64,000 bases of DNA from CAMLHP01 sp035759745 (GCA_035759745.1 DASTUF010000033.1:1-64000), one strand, 5' to 3'; numbered from the stretch's first letter, positions 33,215 through 43,220 are shown. Made by a program: numbers and translations. Notes: a model not told the origin generated them from the sequence alone.

Positions 33215-33353
33215 ATAACGACGCTGTGCGCTAATGAGTCGGAGACCGTGGGTGCCGGAATCAGGCCCGCACTGGGGCGGCAAGTCCGCCCGCGGGTCGA
33301 AACCGCTTCACCCGGTGACGGCTAAAGATAGGAAATAGGGGACGTTAGGGCAA

Positions 33354-34571
33354 TCAGCCGACAACATCCCCCAGAATCTGTCGGGCAATGACCATCCGCT
33401 GGATCTCGCTGGTGCCTTCCCCGATCTCGCACACCTTTGCATCCCGCATCATCCGCTCGACCGGATAATCGGTGGTGTAGCCATAGCCGCCGAAGATCTG
33501 CACCGCCTTGGTGGTGGCGCGCATCGCCAGCTCGGAGCAGAAGAGCTTGGCCATGGCCGCCTCCTTCTTGAACGGCTGGCCATTCTGCTTGAGCCAGGCG
33601 GCGTGATACAGGAGATGGGTTCCGGCCTCGATCTCGAGCGCCATGTCGGCCAGCTGGAAGTAGACCCCCTGGAAGCTGCCTATGTAACGGCCGAACTGCT
33701 TCCGGTGGCCGGCATATTCCAGTGCCGCCTCGTAGGCGCCCTCGGCGATGCCGAGGGAGAGCGCCGCGATGCCGATCCGGCCGGCGTCGAGGGTCTTGAG
33801 GAAGTTGACGAACCCGAGGCCCGCCTCACCCAGGAGGTTCTCCCTGGGCACCCGGGCGTTCTCGAAGATCAGCTCCCGGGTGTCACTCGCCCGCCAGCCC
33901 ATCTTGTCTTCCTTCTTGCCGGCCCGGACCCCGGGGGTCTTGGGGAGGTCGGGCGCGTGGCCTACACCCACCTCGCGGCACTTCTCCAGGTCCACCGAGT
34001 CCTTGGTGACGATGAAGCTGGTGATGCCCTTGCTGCCGATGCCCGGCTCAGTGCGGGCGGTGACCGAGAAGATCTCGCCCACTCCGGCGTGGGTGATGAA
34101 CACCTTGCTGCCGTTCAGCAGCCAGTAATCACCCTTGTCCTCGGCCGTGCTCGCGGTCCCGCCGGCGTCGCTACCGGCCCCCGGCTCGGTGAGCCCGAAC
34201 CCGCCGAGCACTTTCCCGCTGGCGAGCAGCGGGACGTACTTCCGGCGTTGCTCCTCGGTGCCGAACTCGACTATCGGCGAGGTGCCAAGGTTGGTGTGGG
34301 CGCTGATGGTGAGGCCATGGCTGGCGTCCACCTTGGCCATCTCGTGAATGGTGACGTAGTACGAGAGCTGGTCCATGCCGGCGCCGCCCAGCTCCTCGCT
34401 CCAGGGCACGCCAAGGAGGCCCAGCTCACCCATCCGGCGGATGTTCTCCCAGGGAAATTCCGACGTCTGATCCAGCTCCTTGGCCACGGGAAGCACATGG
34501 TCGCGGGCAAACTCACGCACCATGTCGCGCACCTGGAACTGCTGGTCGGTGAAGTAGAGCTTGAGGTCCAT
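33354..34571 (-). CDS. Acyl-CoA dehydrogenase (short/branched-chain type)
   Basis: FAD flavoenzyme for the first oxidation of acyl-CoAs, passing electrons to ETF. 405 residues with the N-terminal helical domain, the middle beta domain (FGLTEPGAGSDAGG, WLLNGSKVFITHAG) and the C-terminal helical domain (RKQFG, QIFGGYGYTTDYPVERMMRDAK). The catalytic base is Glu in CEIGEGTSEIQRMVIAR. This arrangement fits butyryl-, isobutyryl- or isovaleryl-CoA dehydrogenases; the exact chain length is not determinable here. It may serve the branched acyl-CoA operon at 38.9-47.6 kb. Confidence 0.94.
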   Translation of the reverse strand: MDLKLYFTDQQFQVRDMVREFARDHVLPVAKELDQTSEFPWENIRRMGELGLLGVPWSEELGGAGMDQLSYYVTIHEMAKVDASHGLTISAHTNLGTSPIVEFGTEEQRRKYVPLLASGKVLGGFGLTEPGAGSDAGGTASTAEDKGDYWLLNGSKVFITHAGVGEIFSVTARTEPGIGSKGITSFIVTKDSVDLEKCREVGVGHAPDLPKTPGVRAGKKEDKMGWRASDTRELIFENARVPRENLLGEAGLGFVNFLKTLDAGRIGIAALSLGIAEGAYEAALEYAGHRKQFGRYIGSFQGVYFQLADMALEIEAGTHLLYHAAWLKQNGQPFKKEAAMAKLFCSELAMRATTKAVQIFGGYGYTTDYPVERMMRDAKVCEIGEGTSEIQRMVIARQILGDVVG

Positions 34572-34581
34572 TACCTGGCGA

Positions 34582-34634
34582 GTGAGAAGGGAGAAGTGAG
34601 AAGTGAGATCAGGGGCGGCCTGAGGCCGCCCAGG
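34582..34634. repeat. GTGAGAA-type heptamers followed by an 8-bp hairpin
   Basis: Four tandem 7-mers (GTGAGAA, GGGAGAA, GTGAGAA, GTGAGAT; 34582-34609) are followed by a perfect GGGCGGCC / GGCCGCCC stem at 34613-34631. This is the only heptamer tract between divergent start codons (the acyl-CoA dehydrogenase and the PQQ-type dehydrogenase), so it overlaps the promoter region of both. Confidence 0.75.
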
Positions 34635-34671
34635 TTAAAATGTAATCCACACCACCGGATGGACGAGAATC

Positions 34672-35847
34672 ATGCGACGAGACCTCGGCTTGCCCGCAGC
34701 CGCGATGCTGCTGGTCACAATTGCGTGCAGCGGGACGGAGCCGGGCCCGCCTGGTCATCTGGCGCTTGCGCCGGTGGACAGCGGGTACGACTTCTCGGTC
34801 TTCGTGGCCAGCCCGCCGGGGGACGCCAGCCGACTCCTGGTGATCGAGCGCGGTGGCACCATCTGGCTCCGGAAGGACGGCGCCCGGCTCCCCACCCCGT
34901 TCATCGACCTGACAGGGCTCACCGGGGCGGGCCACGAGTACGGCGTCTACAGCATGGCCTTTCATCCCGAGTACGCCAGCAACCGCTGGTTCTATGTGTA
35001 CTACGTGGACAACGACGGCAACAGCCAGCTGTCGCGCTTCACCGCCAATGCCGATTTTGACACTGCCGATCCTGCCTCCGAGCTGCCGATGATATCGCAG
35101 CCCCAGGTGGCAACCGCGGTGCTCTATGGCGGCCGGGTCGGATTCGGACCGGACGGGATGCTCTACTTCGCGTTCGGCGATGGAGACGATGACGGCGGGC
35201 CCCAGAGCGAATCCCAGGACAGCGGATCGTTCCAGGGCAAGATGCTGCGGCTGGATGTGGACGGTGCGACCCCGTACGAAGTGCCGCCGGACAATCCCTA
35301 CATCGGGCGACCCGGGTGGCGCACCGAGATCTGGCAGCTGGGATTCCGCAATCCCTGGCGCTGGAGCTTTGACCGCAGCACCGGCGATCTGTACGTGGGC
35401 GACGTGGGCGAGGACGCCACGGAGGAGATCAACTGGCTGGGTGCACCGATTGAAGGCGGCAACAACTTCGGCTGGCCCTTCATGGAAGGCAGCGGCTGCT
35501 ACGAGCCGGCGACCGGCTGCGAAACCGCAGGGCTGGTGACGCCGGTGATCGAGTACGCCAACGCAGGAAACGCATGCTCGGTGGTGGGCGGCCAGGTGTA
35601 TCGGGGCAGCGCGTATCCTGAAATGGAGGGCATCTACTTCTACAGCGACTTCTGCGGCGGCTGGATCCGCAGCGCCCGGGTCGAGGACAATGCTGCAACG
35701 CCGGCCTTCCCCGAGCTGGCCGCGCCCACCGTGGGCGGCCTGACCGACAACGCGGTATCACTCGATGAGGCCACCGGGGGCGAGCTGTATGTGGTGTATG
35801 CGTCGGGGAGGGTGTATCGGCTGGTCTGGATGGAAGATTCCTCGTGA
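34672..35847 (+). CDS. PQQ-dependent sugar dehydrogenase-like lipoprotein
   Basis: 391 residues. A lipobox-like LLVTIACSG suggests an exported lipoprotein. The body (about 35-385) is a six-bladed beta-propeller of the glucose/sorbosone dehydrogenase family: YSMAFHPEYASNRWFYVYYVD, GGRVGFGPDGMLYFAFGDGDDDGG, WQLGFRNPWRWSFD, LYVGDVGEDATEEIN and GGNNFGWPFMEG. Members oxidise aldoses with pyrroloquinoline quinone, but many relatives (including hedgehog-interacting-like ones) have unknown substrates. Stop codon abuts the next heptamer array; converges with recQ. Confidence 0.88.
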   Translation: MRRDLGLPAAAMLLVTIACSGTEPGPPGHLALAPVDSGYDFSVFVASPPGDASRLLVIERGGTIWLRKDGARLPTPFIDLTGLTGAGHEYGVYSMAFHPEYASNRWFYVYYVDNDGNSQLSRFTANADFDTADPASELPMISQPQVATAVLYGGRVGFGPDGMLYFAFGDGDDDGGPQSESQDSGSFQGKMLRLDVDGATPYEVPPDNPYIGRPGWRTEIWQLGFRNPWRWSFDRSTGDLYVGDVGEDATEEINWLGAPIEGGNNFGWPFMEGSGCYEPATGCETAGLVTPVIEYANAGNACSVVGGQVYRGSAYPEMEGIYFYSDFCGGWIRSARVEDNAATPAFPELAAPTVGGLTDNAVSLDEATGGELYVVYASGRVYRLVWMEDSS

Positions 35848-35858
35848 GGGATCAGGGA

Positions 35859-37283
<1,425 letters not shown>

Positions 37284-37345
37284 CCGCCAAGATGCACCCG
37301 CCCTGGCTTCAGCCTGTCATCGTTACAACGCGTGCTGGCGCAAAC

Positions 37346-37530
37346 AAATCCACAGATGACGCGGAAGAACTGCGGATGACGCTGATGCTTCCGGCGCACT
37401 ACGAACTACGCCTCGCACCCACAAGAACAACATTGTTGTGGGTGTGAGGCGCAGCTCAACTCGTCCTGCCTCGATCCATCAGCGTCATCCGCAGTCTCTC
37501 AGTGTCATCTGTGGATTCATCTGTGGACTA
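37346..37530. mobile_element. 185-bp non-coding palindromic element, relative of the GxxExxY cassette
   Basis: The ends are near-inverted repeats (AAATCCACAGA at the left, complement of TAGTCCACAGA at 37520-37530). Inside, 13 bp (ATCCACAGATGAC at 37348-37360) and 19 bp (ACTGCGGATGACGCTGATG at 37369-37387) recur in perfect inverse order at 37504-37516 and 37477-37495, separated by a diverged 8-base block. The centre is a 16-bp near-perfect hairpin (37409-37424 with 37436-37451). TCATCTGTGGATT is shared with the cassette at 16.7-17.25 kb. Its right end forms the TAG stop of the barrel gene. No ORF. Confidence 0.7.
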
Positions 37531-38013
37531 CTCGCCCTGGCCGAAGCGCACGCCCCCGCCCAGTTGGAGCTGGCTGAACCCCGGATCAAAGAACCGCTGG
37601 AACCGGGCATCCACGTACAACCCCACCGGTGAGCCGGTCAGGTGGATGTTGGTGCCGGCGCCGGCGCCGATGCCGAACTGGGCATCGATGTCACCGCCGT
37701 GGCGCAGGGCGGCGCCTCCCAGCAGGAAGGGATGAATCGACGGCGATGCCGTGGTGAAGTGGTAGGCGAGGTCGCCGTTCCACAGCACGTAATTGCTGAA
37801 CTCATTGAAGATGTATGCCCCGTCCACGCGGGCACCCCAACTGCCGCCGGGGATGTAATCCACCTGCCCGCCGATGCCGAAGTCACTGCCACCTTCGTCT
37901 TCGAGTGAAATCACCGGAACAATGCCGACTCCGAACCGGACGCCCTGCGCCTCCGCGGGCACCGCGCCCGCCATTGCCGCAACAAGCACCAGACCTGCGA
38001 GTCGATTCCGCAT
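37528..38013 (-). CDS. Small outer-membrane beta-barrel protein
   Basis: 161 residues from the ATG at 38013, with GAGGAG about eight bases upstream. The signal peptide is LAGLVLVAAMAGAVPAEAQ. The rest alternates hydrophobic and polar residues with Gly/Tyr/Phe-rich strands (FGVGIVPVISLEDEGGSDFGIGG, WGARVDGAYIF, FLLGGAALRHG, VGLYVDARFQRFF), typical of eight-stranded OmpA/OmpW-like barrels. Paralogous to the next gene upstream (38174-38692). A longer in-frame start is rejected because it lies in the intergenic region with no signal peptide. Confidence 0.85.
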   Translation of the reverse strand: MRNRLAGLVLVAAMAGAVPAEAQGVRFGVGIVPVISLEDEGGSDFGIGGQVDYIPGGSWGARVDGAYIFNEFSNYVLWNGDLAYHFTTASPSIHPFLLGGAALRHGGDIDAQFGIGAGAGTNIHLTGSPVGLYVDARFQRFFDPGFSQLQLGGGVRFGQGE

Positions 38014-38123
38014 ACATGCGCTCCTCGTGTGGGGGTACTGATCCGGCCAGTCTGCCCGGACCACCCTGCACCTTGAGCTTACGCCTGCCGCCGCCCGGGC
38101 GACAGTGACCTGGGCCACAACAG

Positions 38124-38154
38124 AAACGGCCCCGCCCTGAGGGCGAGGCCGTTC
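38124..38154 (-). terminator. Strong hairpin terminator after the second barrel gene
   Basis: On the minus strand AACGGCCTCGCCC pairs with GGGCGGGGCCGTT over 13 bp with a TCA loop and ends in TTTCTG, about 20 bp after the stop of the gene at 38174. This is the clearest intrinsic-terminator candidate in the window. Confidence 0.75.
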
Positions 38155-38173
38155 CCGAATGCAGCTGTGCTGC

Positions 38174-38692
38174 TTAGTTGCCGCCGATGGCGAACTTGAC
38201 GCCCGCATTCACCAGGATGTTGCTGGTGGCAGGAATCGTAACCAAGTCGCCTTCCTTCTCGAACGTGCGGATGAATCGCGCGTCCACGAAGGGGGTTACC
38301 GGCGAATTCTGGAGCTGGAAGTTTGCGCCAGCACCGGCCGAGATGCCGAACTGGTTCTCCTCGAACGAATTGTAGCCGAGCAGCGTGCCACCGGCCAGCA
38401 AGTACGGGTGCACCATCGACGACTCGGCCGTCATGAACGTGTACATGACGTTGGCGTTGATGACGAACGTCTCGGGATCGAACAGGTAGTTGCCGTCCAG
38501 CCGAGCGCCGAAGCCATTTCCACCAGCCCACTCGAACGATGCGCCAGCGCCGAAATCGGAACCACCACCCTCTTCGAGGCTGAAGATACCCACGCCGCTG
38601 ACACCGACCATGCTGCCCTGGGCGTGGACCGGCGCCGCGAACACTGCGGTCGCGAGCGCGAGAGCGGAAAGACCCTTCACGATGCCCTTCAT
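38174..38692 (-). CDS. Small outer-membrane beta-barrel protein, paralogue
   Basis: 172 residues with signal peptide ALALATAVFAAPVHAQ. Strand pattern and phrases (GVGIFSLEEGGGSDFGAGASF, GARLDGNYLF, YLLAGGTLL, FGISAGAGANF, VTPFVDARFIRTF) match the neighbouring 161-residue protein, so the two arose by duplication. A perfect AGGAGG with nine bases spacing marks the ATG. It has its own 211-bp upstream region and a strong terminator, so it is probably an independent, highly expressed unit. Function of the barrel unknown. Confidence 0.86.
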   Translation of the reverse strand: MKGIVKGLSALALATAVFAAPVHAQGSMVGVSGVGIFSLEEGGGSDFGAGASFEWAGGNGFGARLDGNYLFDPETFVINANVMYTFMTAESSMVHPYLLAGGTLLGYNSFEENQFGISAGAGANFQLQNSPVTPFVDARFIRTFEKEGDLVTIPATSNILVNAGVKFAIGGN

Positions 38693-38903
38693 GTTCCCTT
38701 CCTCCTGAGTCCCTGTGAACCTGCGCGAGGCCTGCGCTGCTCTTGCCCTACCCTGCGGCCGCCGGTCGGCGGATGTGATCTGGATCAGATAACCAGCAAA
38801 GTTAGCAAGAATTCGGACTTCCGCAAGCGTCCATTGCCTGAAACACTGCTGTAAAGCGTTACCTGCAATACCTTTGCCATAAACGGCACTCCCGCAAAAA
38901 GCG

Positions 38904-39098
38904 TCAACTATCCCGACGACCGCTGTCGGAATCCGGGGATTCCGGCTGGTCGCTACGCAAACGGTTGCGCGCCACGATCCGCCATCCCACCACCAGCACC
39001 AGCACCCCGATAGCGAGCCACCTGACCAGCGAGATATCCAGGGCTAACCCCACTACTGCCAACACGATACCCAGCGTGCCAAGGGCCTGGCGAGTCAT
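38904..39098 (-). CDS. Small two-helix membrane protein
   Basis: 64 residues: MTRQALGTLGIVLAVVGLAL begins a first membrane helix and WLAIGVLVLVVGWRIVARNR the second, followed by a charged tail with Asp/Ser/Arg. The ATG overlaps the hydratase stop as ATGA, supporting that it is real. No family recognised. Last gene of the branched acyl-CoA operon. Confidence 0.7.
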   Translation of the reverse strand: MTRQALGTLGIVLAVVGLALDISLVRWLAIGVLVLVVGWRIVARNRLRSDQPESPDSDSGRRDS

Positions 39099-39853
39099 CG
39101 CTTCAGGAACCCCTCGATCGCCTTCCGGAACTCCTCGGTGGATCGTGCAACTGCGTTCACCCGGGCCCCGGCTGCGATGCCCTCGGCAAGAGCAAGGCCG
39201 TCCTGTTCGTGGAACAGCCGTTTGGTGAGCGCCATGGCGCCTTGCGGCGCACTGGCAAGCTCCCGGGCCAGTACGGCGGTCCGCGCCGGAAGTTCCATTG
39301 GGGCAACGACCTCCGTAATCAGGCCCGCCTCCCGTGCCGCAGCCGCCGAGAGGGTCCGGCCGGTGGCCACCAGGTCGAAGGCCAGCCGCTCCCCCACCTG
39401 CCTCCGGAGCAGGGCCATGACCATCGCCGGGACGAACCCCCGCTTGATCTCGGGAAACCCGAACTTGGCGTCGTCGGCCGCCACGACCAGGTCTGCCGCT
39501 GCCACCAGTCCGGCCCCGCCGGCCAGCGCCCGGCCCTGGACCGACGCGATGACCGGGTACGGCAATGACCGCAGCCGGAGAAAGAGGTGCCCCAGTTCGA
39601 GGGCGTCCCGTTCGTTCTCGGCCAGGGTCCGGTCGCGCGACGCCAGCAGCTCGGCGAGGTCGGCGCCGGCGCAGAAGTCGGGGCCGGCACCCTGCAGCAC
39701 AATGACCCTCACTCCAGCTTCGAGGTCGGCCTGCTCGAGCTCGGTGTGCAGCGCCGCGATCAGCGCGCGAGAGAGGGCGTTGCGCTTGTCGGGACGGTCG
39801 AGTGTGAGGGTGAGGACTCCGTCGGCGAGCTCGCGCCGCAGCGGCGCATTCAT
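39095..39853 (-). CDS. Enoyl-CoA hydratase family protein, LiuC/AtuE-like
   Basis: 252 residues of the crotonase fold: LDRPDKRNALS, oxyanion loop AGADLAELL, GRALAGGAGLVAAADLVVAADDAKFGFPEIKRGFVPA. The first catalytic glutamate of ordinary enoyl-CoA hydratase is replaced by glycine in the GGAGLVA motif while the second, in PEIKRG, is kept. This is the pattern of methylglutaconyl-CoA or isohexenylglutaconyl-CoA hydratases, and it agrees with the neighbouring AtuA and carboxyltransferase genes (leucine or acyclic-terpene degradation). Substrate assignment is an inference. Confidence 0.9.
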   Translation of the reverse strand: MNAPLRRELADGVLTLTLDRPDKRNALSRALIAALHTELEQADLEAGVRVIVLQGAGPDFCAGADLAELLASRDRTLAENERDALELGHLFLRLRSLPYPVIASVQGRALAGGAGLVAAADLVVAADDAKFGFPEIKRGFVPAMVMALLRRQVGERLAFDLVATGRTLSAAAAREAGLITEVVAPMELPARTAVLARELASAPQGAMALTKRLFHEQDGLALAEGIAAGARVNAVARSTEEFRKAIEGFLKR

Positions 39854-40230
39854 GGTGCCGGTCGCTTGAGCAACGTGCGCGCCAGCGCGGCGGGCACCGG
39901 CACTTCCATCCGCAGCAGCGCGGTGGAGAACACCTTGCCCTGGGCGTCGGTCTTGAGCGAGATGGTGCCGCCGCCATCGAGCGCGCCGTGCAGCAGGAAG
40001 TTGAGCGCGTTGAGGTTGGGCAGCTCGAAGCGCTCGACTCCCTTCACCATGCCGCGGAAGTGGCGGGCCACCCGCGCCACCGTGACTTCGTTCACGAGCA
40101 ATGGATAGTGCTCCGGCTCCAGGGCGATCAGTCCAACGTTGGCGGTATCGCCCTTGTCGCCCGAGCGCGCATGGGCCAGGTAGCGCAACTGAAGGGGCAT
40201 CGTGCTCGTCGCTCGTTTTTTTACCGGCAT
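39850..40230 (-). CDS. AtuA C-terminal domain protein
   Basis: 126 residues. RYLAHARSGDKGDTANVGLIAL and the LPNLNALNFLLHGALDGGG region are the hallmarks of the C-terminal part of AtuA, which in Pseudomonas is joined to the N-terminal part. Here it is a separate protein starting six bases after the stop of the larger gene; the ATG at 40200 is an alternative start. The ATGA overlap with the hydratase supports co-expression. AtuA is needed for geranyl/citronellyl catabolism but has no assigned reaction. Confidence 0.88.
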   Translation of the reverse strand: MPVKKRATSTMPLQLRYLAHARSGDKGDTANVGLIALEPEHYPLLVNEVTVARVARHFRGMVKGVERFELPNLNALNFLLHGALDGGGTISLKTDAQGKVFSTALLRMEVPVPAALARTLLKRPAP

Positions 40231-40235
40231 GTCCG

Positions 40236-41606
40236 CTAGGCCTCGAGGATTTCTACCTTGATGTGCGGCTCCACGGCGCGGCGGTCGATGAGTGCCGGCC
40301 AATAGGCCACGATCTCCTCCACCTGGGGCCGGCCACCGGCGAACCCGGTCACGCTGGGCGGGCCGGTGAGCACCAGCGGAGCAATTTCGCGGGTGAACCG
40401 CTCCACCGGTGCCTTCTCCCGGGCACGGACGCCCACCCGCAGCTGGACCTCCGGCAGGTCCGGTGACGCTTCCCCCGCCAGCGGACCGTGGGTCGCGTTG
40501 ACGCCCACGTACTCGGTGAGCACCTGCTCGAACTCGAGCCCCAGATCCTTGAGCCGCTGCCGCAGGATGCGGTCGGCCGCCTGGGCCTTCTCCAGCGCGT
40601 CCGGCCAGGAATACACCAACGTCCCCACCGCCTTGTAGCCGTAGAACCAGGCGATCGACACCTTGAGCATCGGCGTCCGCGGGCCACCGGTAATGCCGGA
40701 GACTGCAACCTGGTTCCTGCCCCGCTGCGCCAGGCGGATGCTGGTGAAGTCGGCCACGCCGTCGGGGGTGATGTAATTCGTCGGGTCCCCCATCTCGTAC
40801 ACCAGCTGCTCGGTCACCGACGGCACGTTGACGATGCCACCGGTGCCCGCATGCTTGGTGATGACGAAGCTGCCGTCGTCGGACACTTCCGCGATCGGGA
40901 AACCCGGATCGGCGAGGCCCCGCACCTTGCGCCAGTCGCGCAGCAGGTTGCCGCCCGACGCCTGCGCACCGCACTCGATGATGTGCCCCGCCACCGTTCC
41001 GGCGGCGATGCGGTCCCAGTCGTCGTGGTCCCACCCGAACTCGTGCACCAGCGGACCGAGCGTCAGCCCGGTGTCGGTCACCCGTCCGGTGACGACGATC
41101 CGGGCACCGAGATCCAGCGCCTCCGCGATGGGCGCCATCCCGATGTAGGCGTTGGCCGAGAGCACCTTGTCGCGGATGTCGGCCAGGGGACGGCCGGTGT
41201 CCATGTCGCGCAGCTCGTGGCCCGCCGCGAGCAGTTCATCCAGCCGTGGCAGCAGGTCGTCGCCGCTCACCAGGCCCACCTTGACGCCCAGCCCCTTGCG
41301 CCGGGCCGCGGCCAGCACCGCTTCGGCGCAGCCGCGCGGGTTGACGCCGCCGGCGTTGGAGGTGACCCGAATGTCCTTCGCGACCAGGGTCGGCAGGATC
41401 CGCTCGATCACCTGGGGGAAGTCGCGTGCAAATCCCGCCTCCGGGTTGCGCGACTTCTGCTTCTGCATGATGGACATCGTCACTTCGGCGAGGTAGTCCA
41501 TCATCAGGTAGTCGATGGGCCCGCCCTCGACCTGTCGTACCGGGGCCTCGAGCCAGTCGCCCCAGAATCCCTGCCCCGCTGCGACACGCACGGTGCGCCT
41601 GCTCAT
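40236..41606 (-). CDS. AtuA N-terminal domain protein (DUF1446)
   Basis: 456 residues from the ATG at 41606, which overlaps the carboxyltransferase stop (ATGA). VAAGQGFWGD, YLMMDYLAEVTMSIM, VTSNAGGVNPRGC, ANAYIGM, VTGRVTDTGL, ECGAQASGGN and GDPTNYITPDGVADF are the conserved blocks of AtuA/DUF1446. Several conserved glycines, Asp and Cys suggest a nucleotide- or metal-dependent fold. The missing C-terminal domain is encoded by the next gene. Position next to a carboxyltransferase supports a role in branched acyl-CoA or isoprenoid breakdown. Confidence 0.9.
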   Translation of the reverse strand: MSRRTVRVAAGQGFWGDWLEAPVRQVEGGPIDYLMMDYLAEVTMSIMQKQKSRNPEAGFARDFPQVIERILPTLVAKDIRVTSNAGGVNPRGCAEAVLAAARRKGLGVKVGLVSGDDLLPRLDELLAAGHELRDMDTGRPLADIRDKVLSANAYIGMAPIAEALDLGARIVVTGRVTDTGLTLGPLVHEFGWDHDDWDRIAAGTVAGHIIECGAQASGGNLLRDWRKVRGLADPGFPIAEVSDDGSFVITKHAGTGGIVNVPSVTEQLVYEMGDPTNYITPDGVADFTSIRLAQRGRNQVAVSGITGGPRTPMLKVSIAWFYGYKAVGTLVYSWPDALEKAQAADRILRQRLKDLGLEFEQVLTEYVGVNATHGPLAGEASPDLPEVQLRVGVRAREKAPVERFTREIAPLVLTGPPSVTGFAGGRPQVEEIVAYWPALIDRRAVEPHIKVEILEA

Positions 41607-43216
41607 GACCTGCCCGGTAGAACGTAGGGGCCGAGATGGGAACCGTCCCACTCGGCCGTGACCGAAAGCAGGAACGCCAGTGTCCCGCGGGTCTCCTCCG
41701 GCGTCACGATGGCATCCACGTAGCCGCGGGCGGCGGCGTAGCGGGCATCGAGCTGGTGCTCGTAATCCTCGCGCATCGATTCCACCGCGCGGGTCACGTC
41801 CGCGGAAGGTTCGCTTTCCTGGCTGCGAGCCTTGTCGAGCGCAGGGCCGTGCACCGCCATGACCGCCGATTCACCCTCCATCACCGCCATGCGGCCCGTG
41901 GGCCAGCTCACGATGAAGTCGGGATCGAAGCCCTGCCCCGCCATCGCGTAGTACCCTGCGCCCGATGCATGGTTGACGGTCAGCACAATCCGCGGCACCT
42001 GCGCCGTGGCCATTGCTTCGACCCAGCGGGCGCCGGCGCGGATGATGCCTGAGTGTTCCGCTTCAGGGCCGACCATGAAGCCGCTCACGTCCTGGACGAA
42101 GAGAATCGGCAGCCCTTGGCGGTCCGCGGTCTCGATGAAGTACGCCACCTTTTCGGCGCTGCCGGTGTAGATGATCCCGCCGAAGCGGGGCCGCTCGCCG
42201 GCGCGACCCTTGATGAGCCCCCGCTGGTTGGCGATCACCGCCACGCGATGCCCTTCGATGGCGGCGTGACCGCAGAGCATTTCCCCGGCGATGTCGGGCT
42301 GGAATTCGTCGAACTCGCCGCCGTCGAGCAGGCAGGCGAGCACGTCGCGCATGTCGTAGGAAAGCCGGTGATCGTGCGGGAGGATGCCATAGAGATCGTC
42401 GGCTGGACGGCTCGGCGGCTTGGCGGCGGCATTTGTACCGGTGGCTGCCCGGCGTGGCAGGCGGGCCACGTACTCACGGATCCGGTCCAGGCAGTCACCA
42501 TCGTTGGCGGCGCGGTAATGGGCGACCGCGCTGACGCTGGTGTGGGCGCTGGCGCCGCCCAGGGTTTCGGCGTCCACCACCTGGCCGGTGGCACCCTTCA
42601 CCAGGTTGGGACCGCCCAGTCCCATGAAGCTGGTGCCCTCCACCATGAAGATCACGTCCGAAAGCGCCGGCAGGTACGCGCCGCCGGCGACGCAGCTCCC
42701 CATCACGGCTGCGATCTGGGGCACCCGCAGGTAGCGCCGCATCAGCGAGTTGTAATAGAAGATCCGCGCGGCCCCGTACTGGCCGGGGAACACGCCGCCC
42801 TGGTAGGGGAGGTTCACTCCGGCGCTGTCCACCAGGTAGATGATCGGGATGCGCTCGCGCATCGCGACTTCCTGGGCCCGCAGCATCTTGCGGATGGTCT
42901 CGGGCCACCATGAGCCCGCCTTGACGGTGGCATCATTGGCCACCACGACGCAGGGGCGGCCCGCCACCACGCCCACGCCGGTGATCACGCCGGCGGCGGG
43001 TGCCTGGCCATCGTACTGGTCGTGCGCCACCAGGAGCCCCAGCTCGAACCAGGGAGTGCCGTCGTCGAGCAGCGCGCGTACCCGTTCCCTCGGCGCGAGC
43101 TGCCCGCGATCGTGCATGCGCTTGACTCGCGACGCGCCGCCGCCCTCTTCCAGGCGAGCGGCGAGCACGGTGAACTCCCGGGTGAGTTCCCGCAGGCGAT
43201 TGTGCGGCAAGACCAC
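41603..43216 (-). CDS. Acyl-CoA carboxylase beta subunit (carboxyltransferase; methylcrotonyl/geranyl-CoA type)
   Basis: 537 residues with two crotonase-like halves. VDSAGVNLPYQGGVFPGQYGAARIFYYN, MGSCVAGGAYLPALSD and GGPNLVKGATGQVVDAETLGG are closest to methylcrotonyl-CoA carboxylase beta; the second half has VQDVSGFMVGPEAEHSGIIR and NHASGAGYYAMAGQGFDPD. The biotin-carrying alpha subunit is not in the window and must be elsewhere. GTG start four bases after the B12-subunit gene. Propionyl-CoA carboxylase activity cannot be excluded. Confidence 0.9.
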   Translation of the reverse strand: MVLPHNRLRELTREFTVLAARLEEGGGASRVKRMHDRGQLAPRERVRALLDDGTPWFELGLLVAHDQYDGQAPAAGVITGVGVVAGRPCVVVANDATVKAGSWWPETIRKMLRAQEVAMRERIPIIYLVDSAGVNLPYQGGVFPGQYGAARIFYYNSLMRRYLRVPQIAAVMGSCVAGGAYLPALSDVIFMVEGTSFMGLGGPNLVKGATGQVVDAETLGGASAHTSVSAVAHYRAANDGDCLDRIREYVARLPRRAATGTNAAAKPPSRPADDLYGILPHDHRLSYDMRDVLACLLDGGEFDEFQPDIAGEMLCGHAAIEGHRVAVIANQRGLIKGRAGERPRFGGIIYTGSAEKVAYFIETADRQGLPILFVQDVSGFMVGPEAEHSGIIRAGARWVEAMATAQVPRIVLTVNHASGAGYYAMAGQGFDPDFIVSWPTGRMAVMEGESAVMAVHGPALDKARSQESEPSADVTRAVESMREDYEHQLDARYAAARGYVDAIVTPEETRGTLAFLLSVTAEWDGSHLGPYVLPGRS

Positions 43217-43220
43217 GCGG

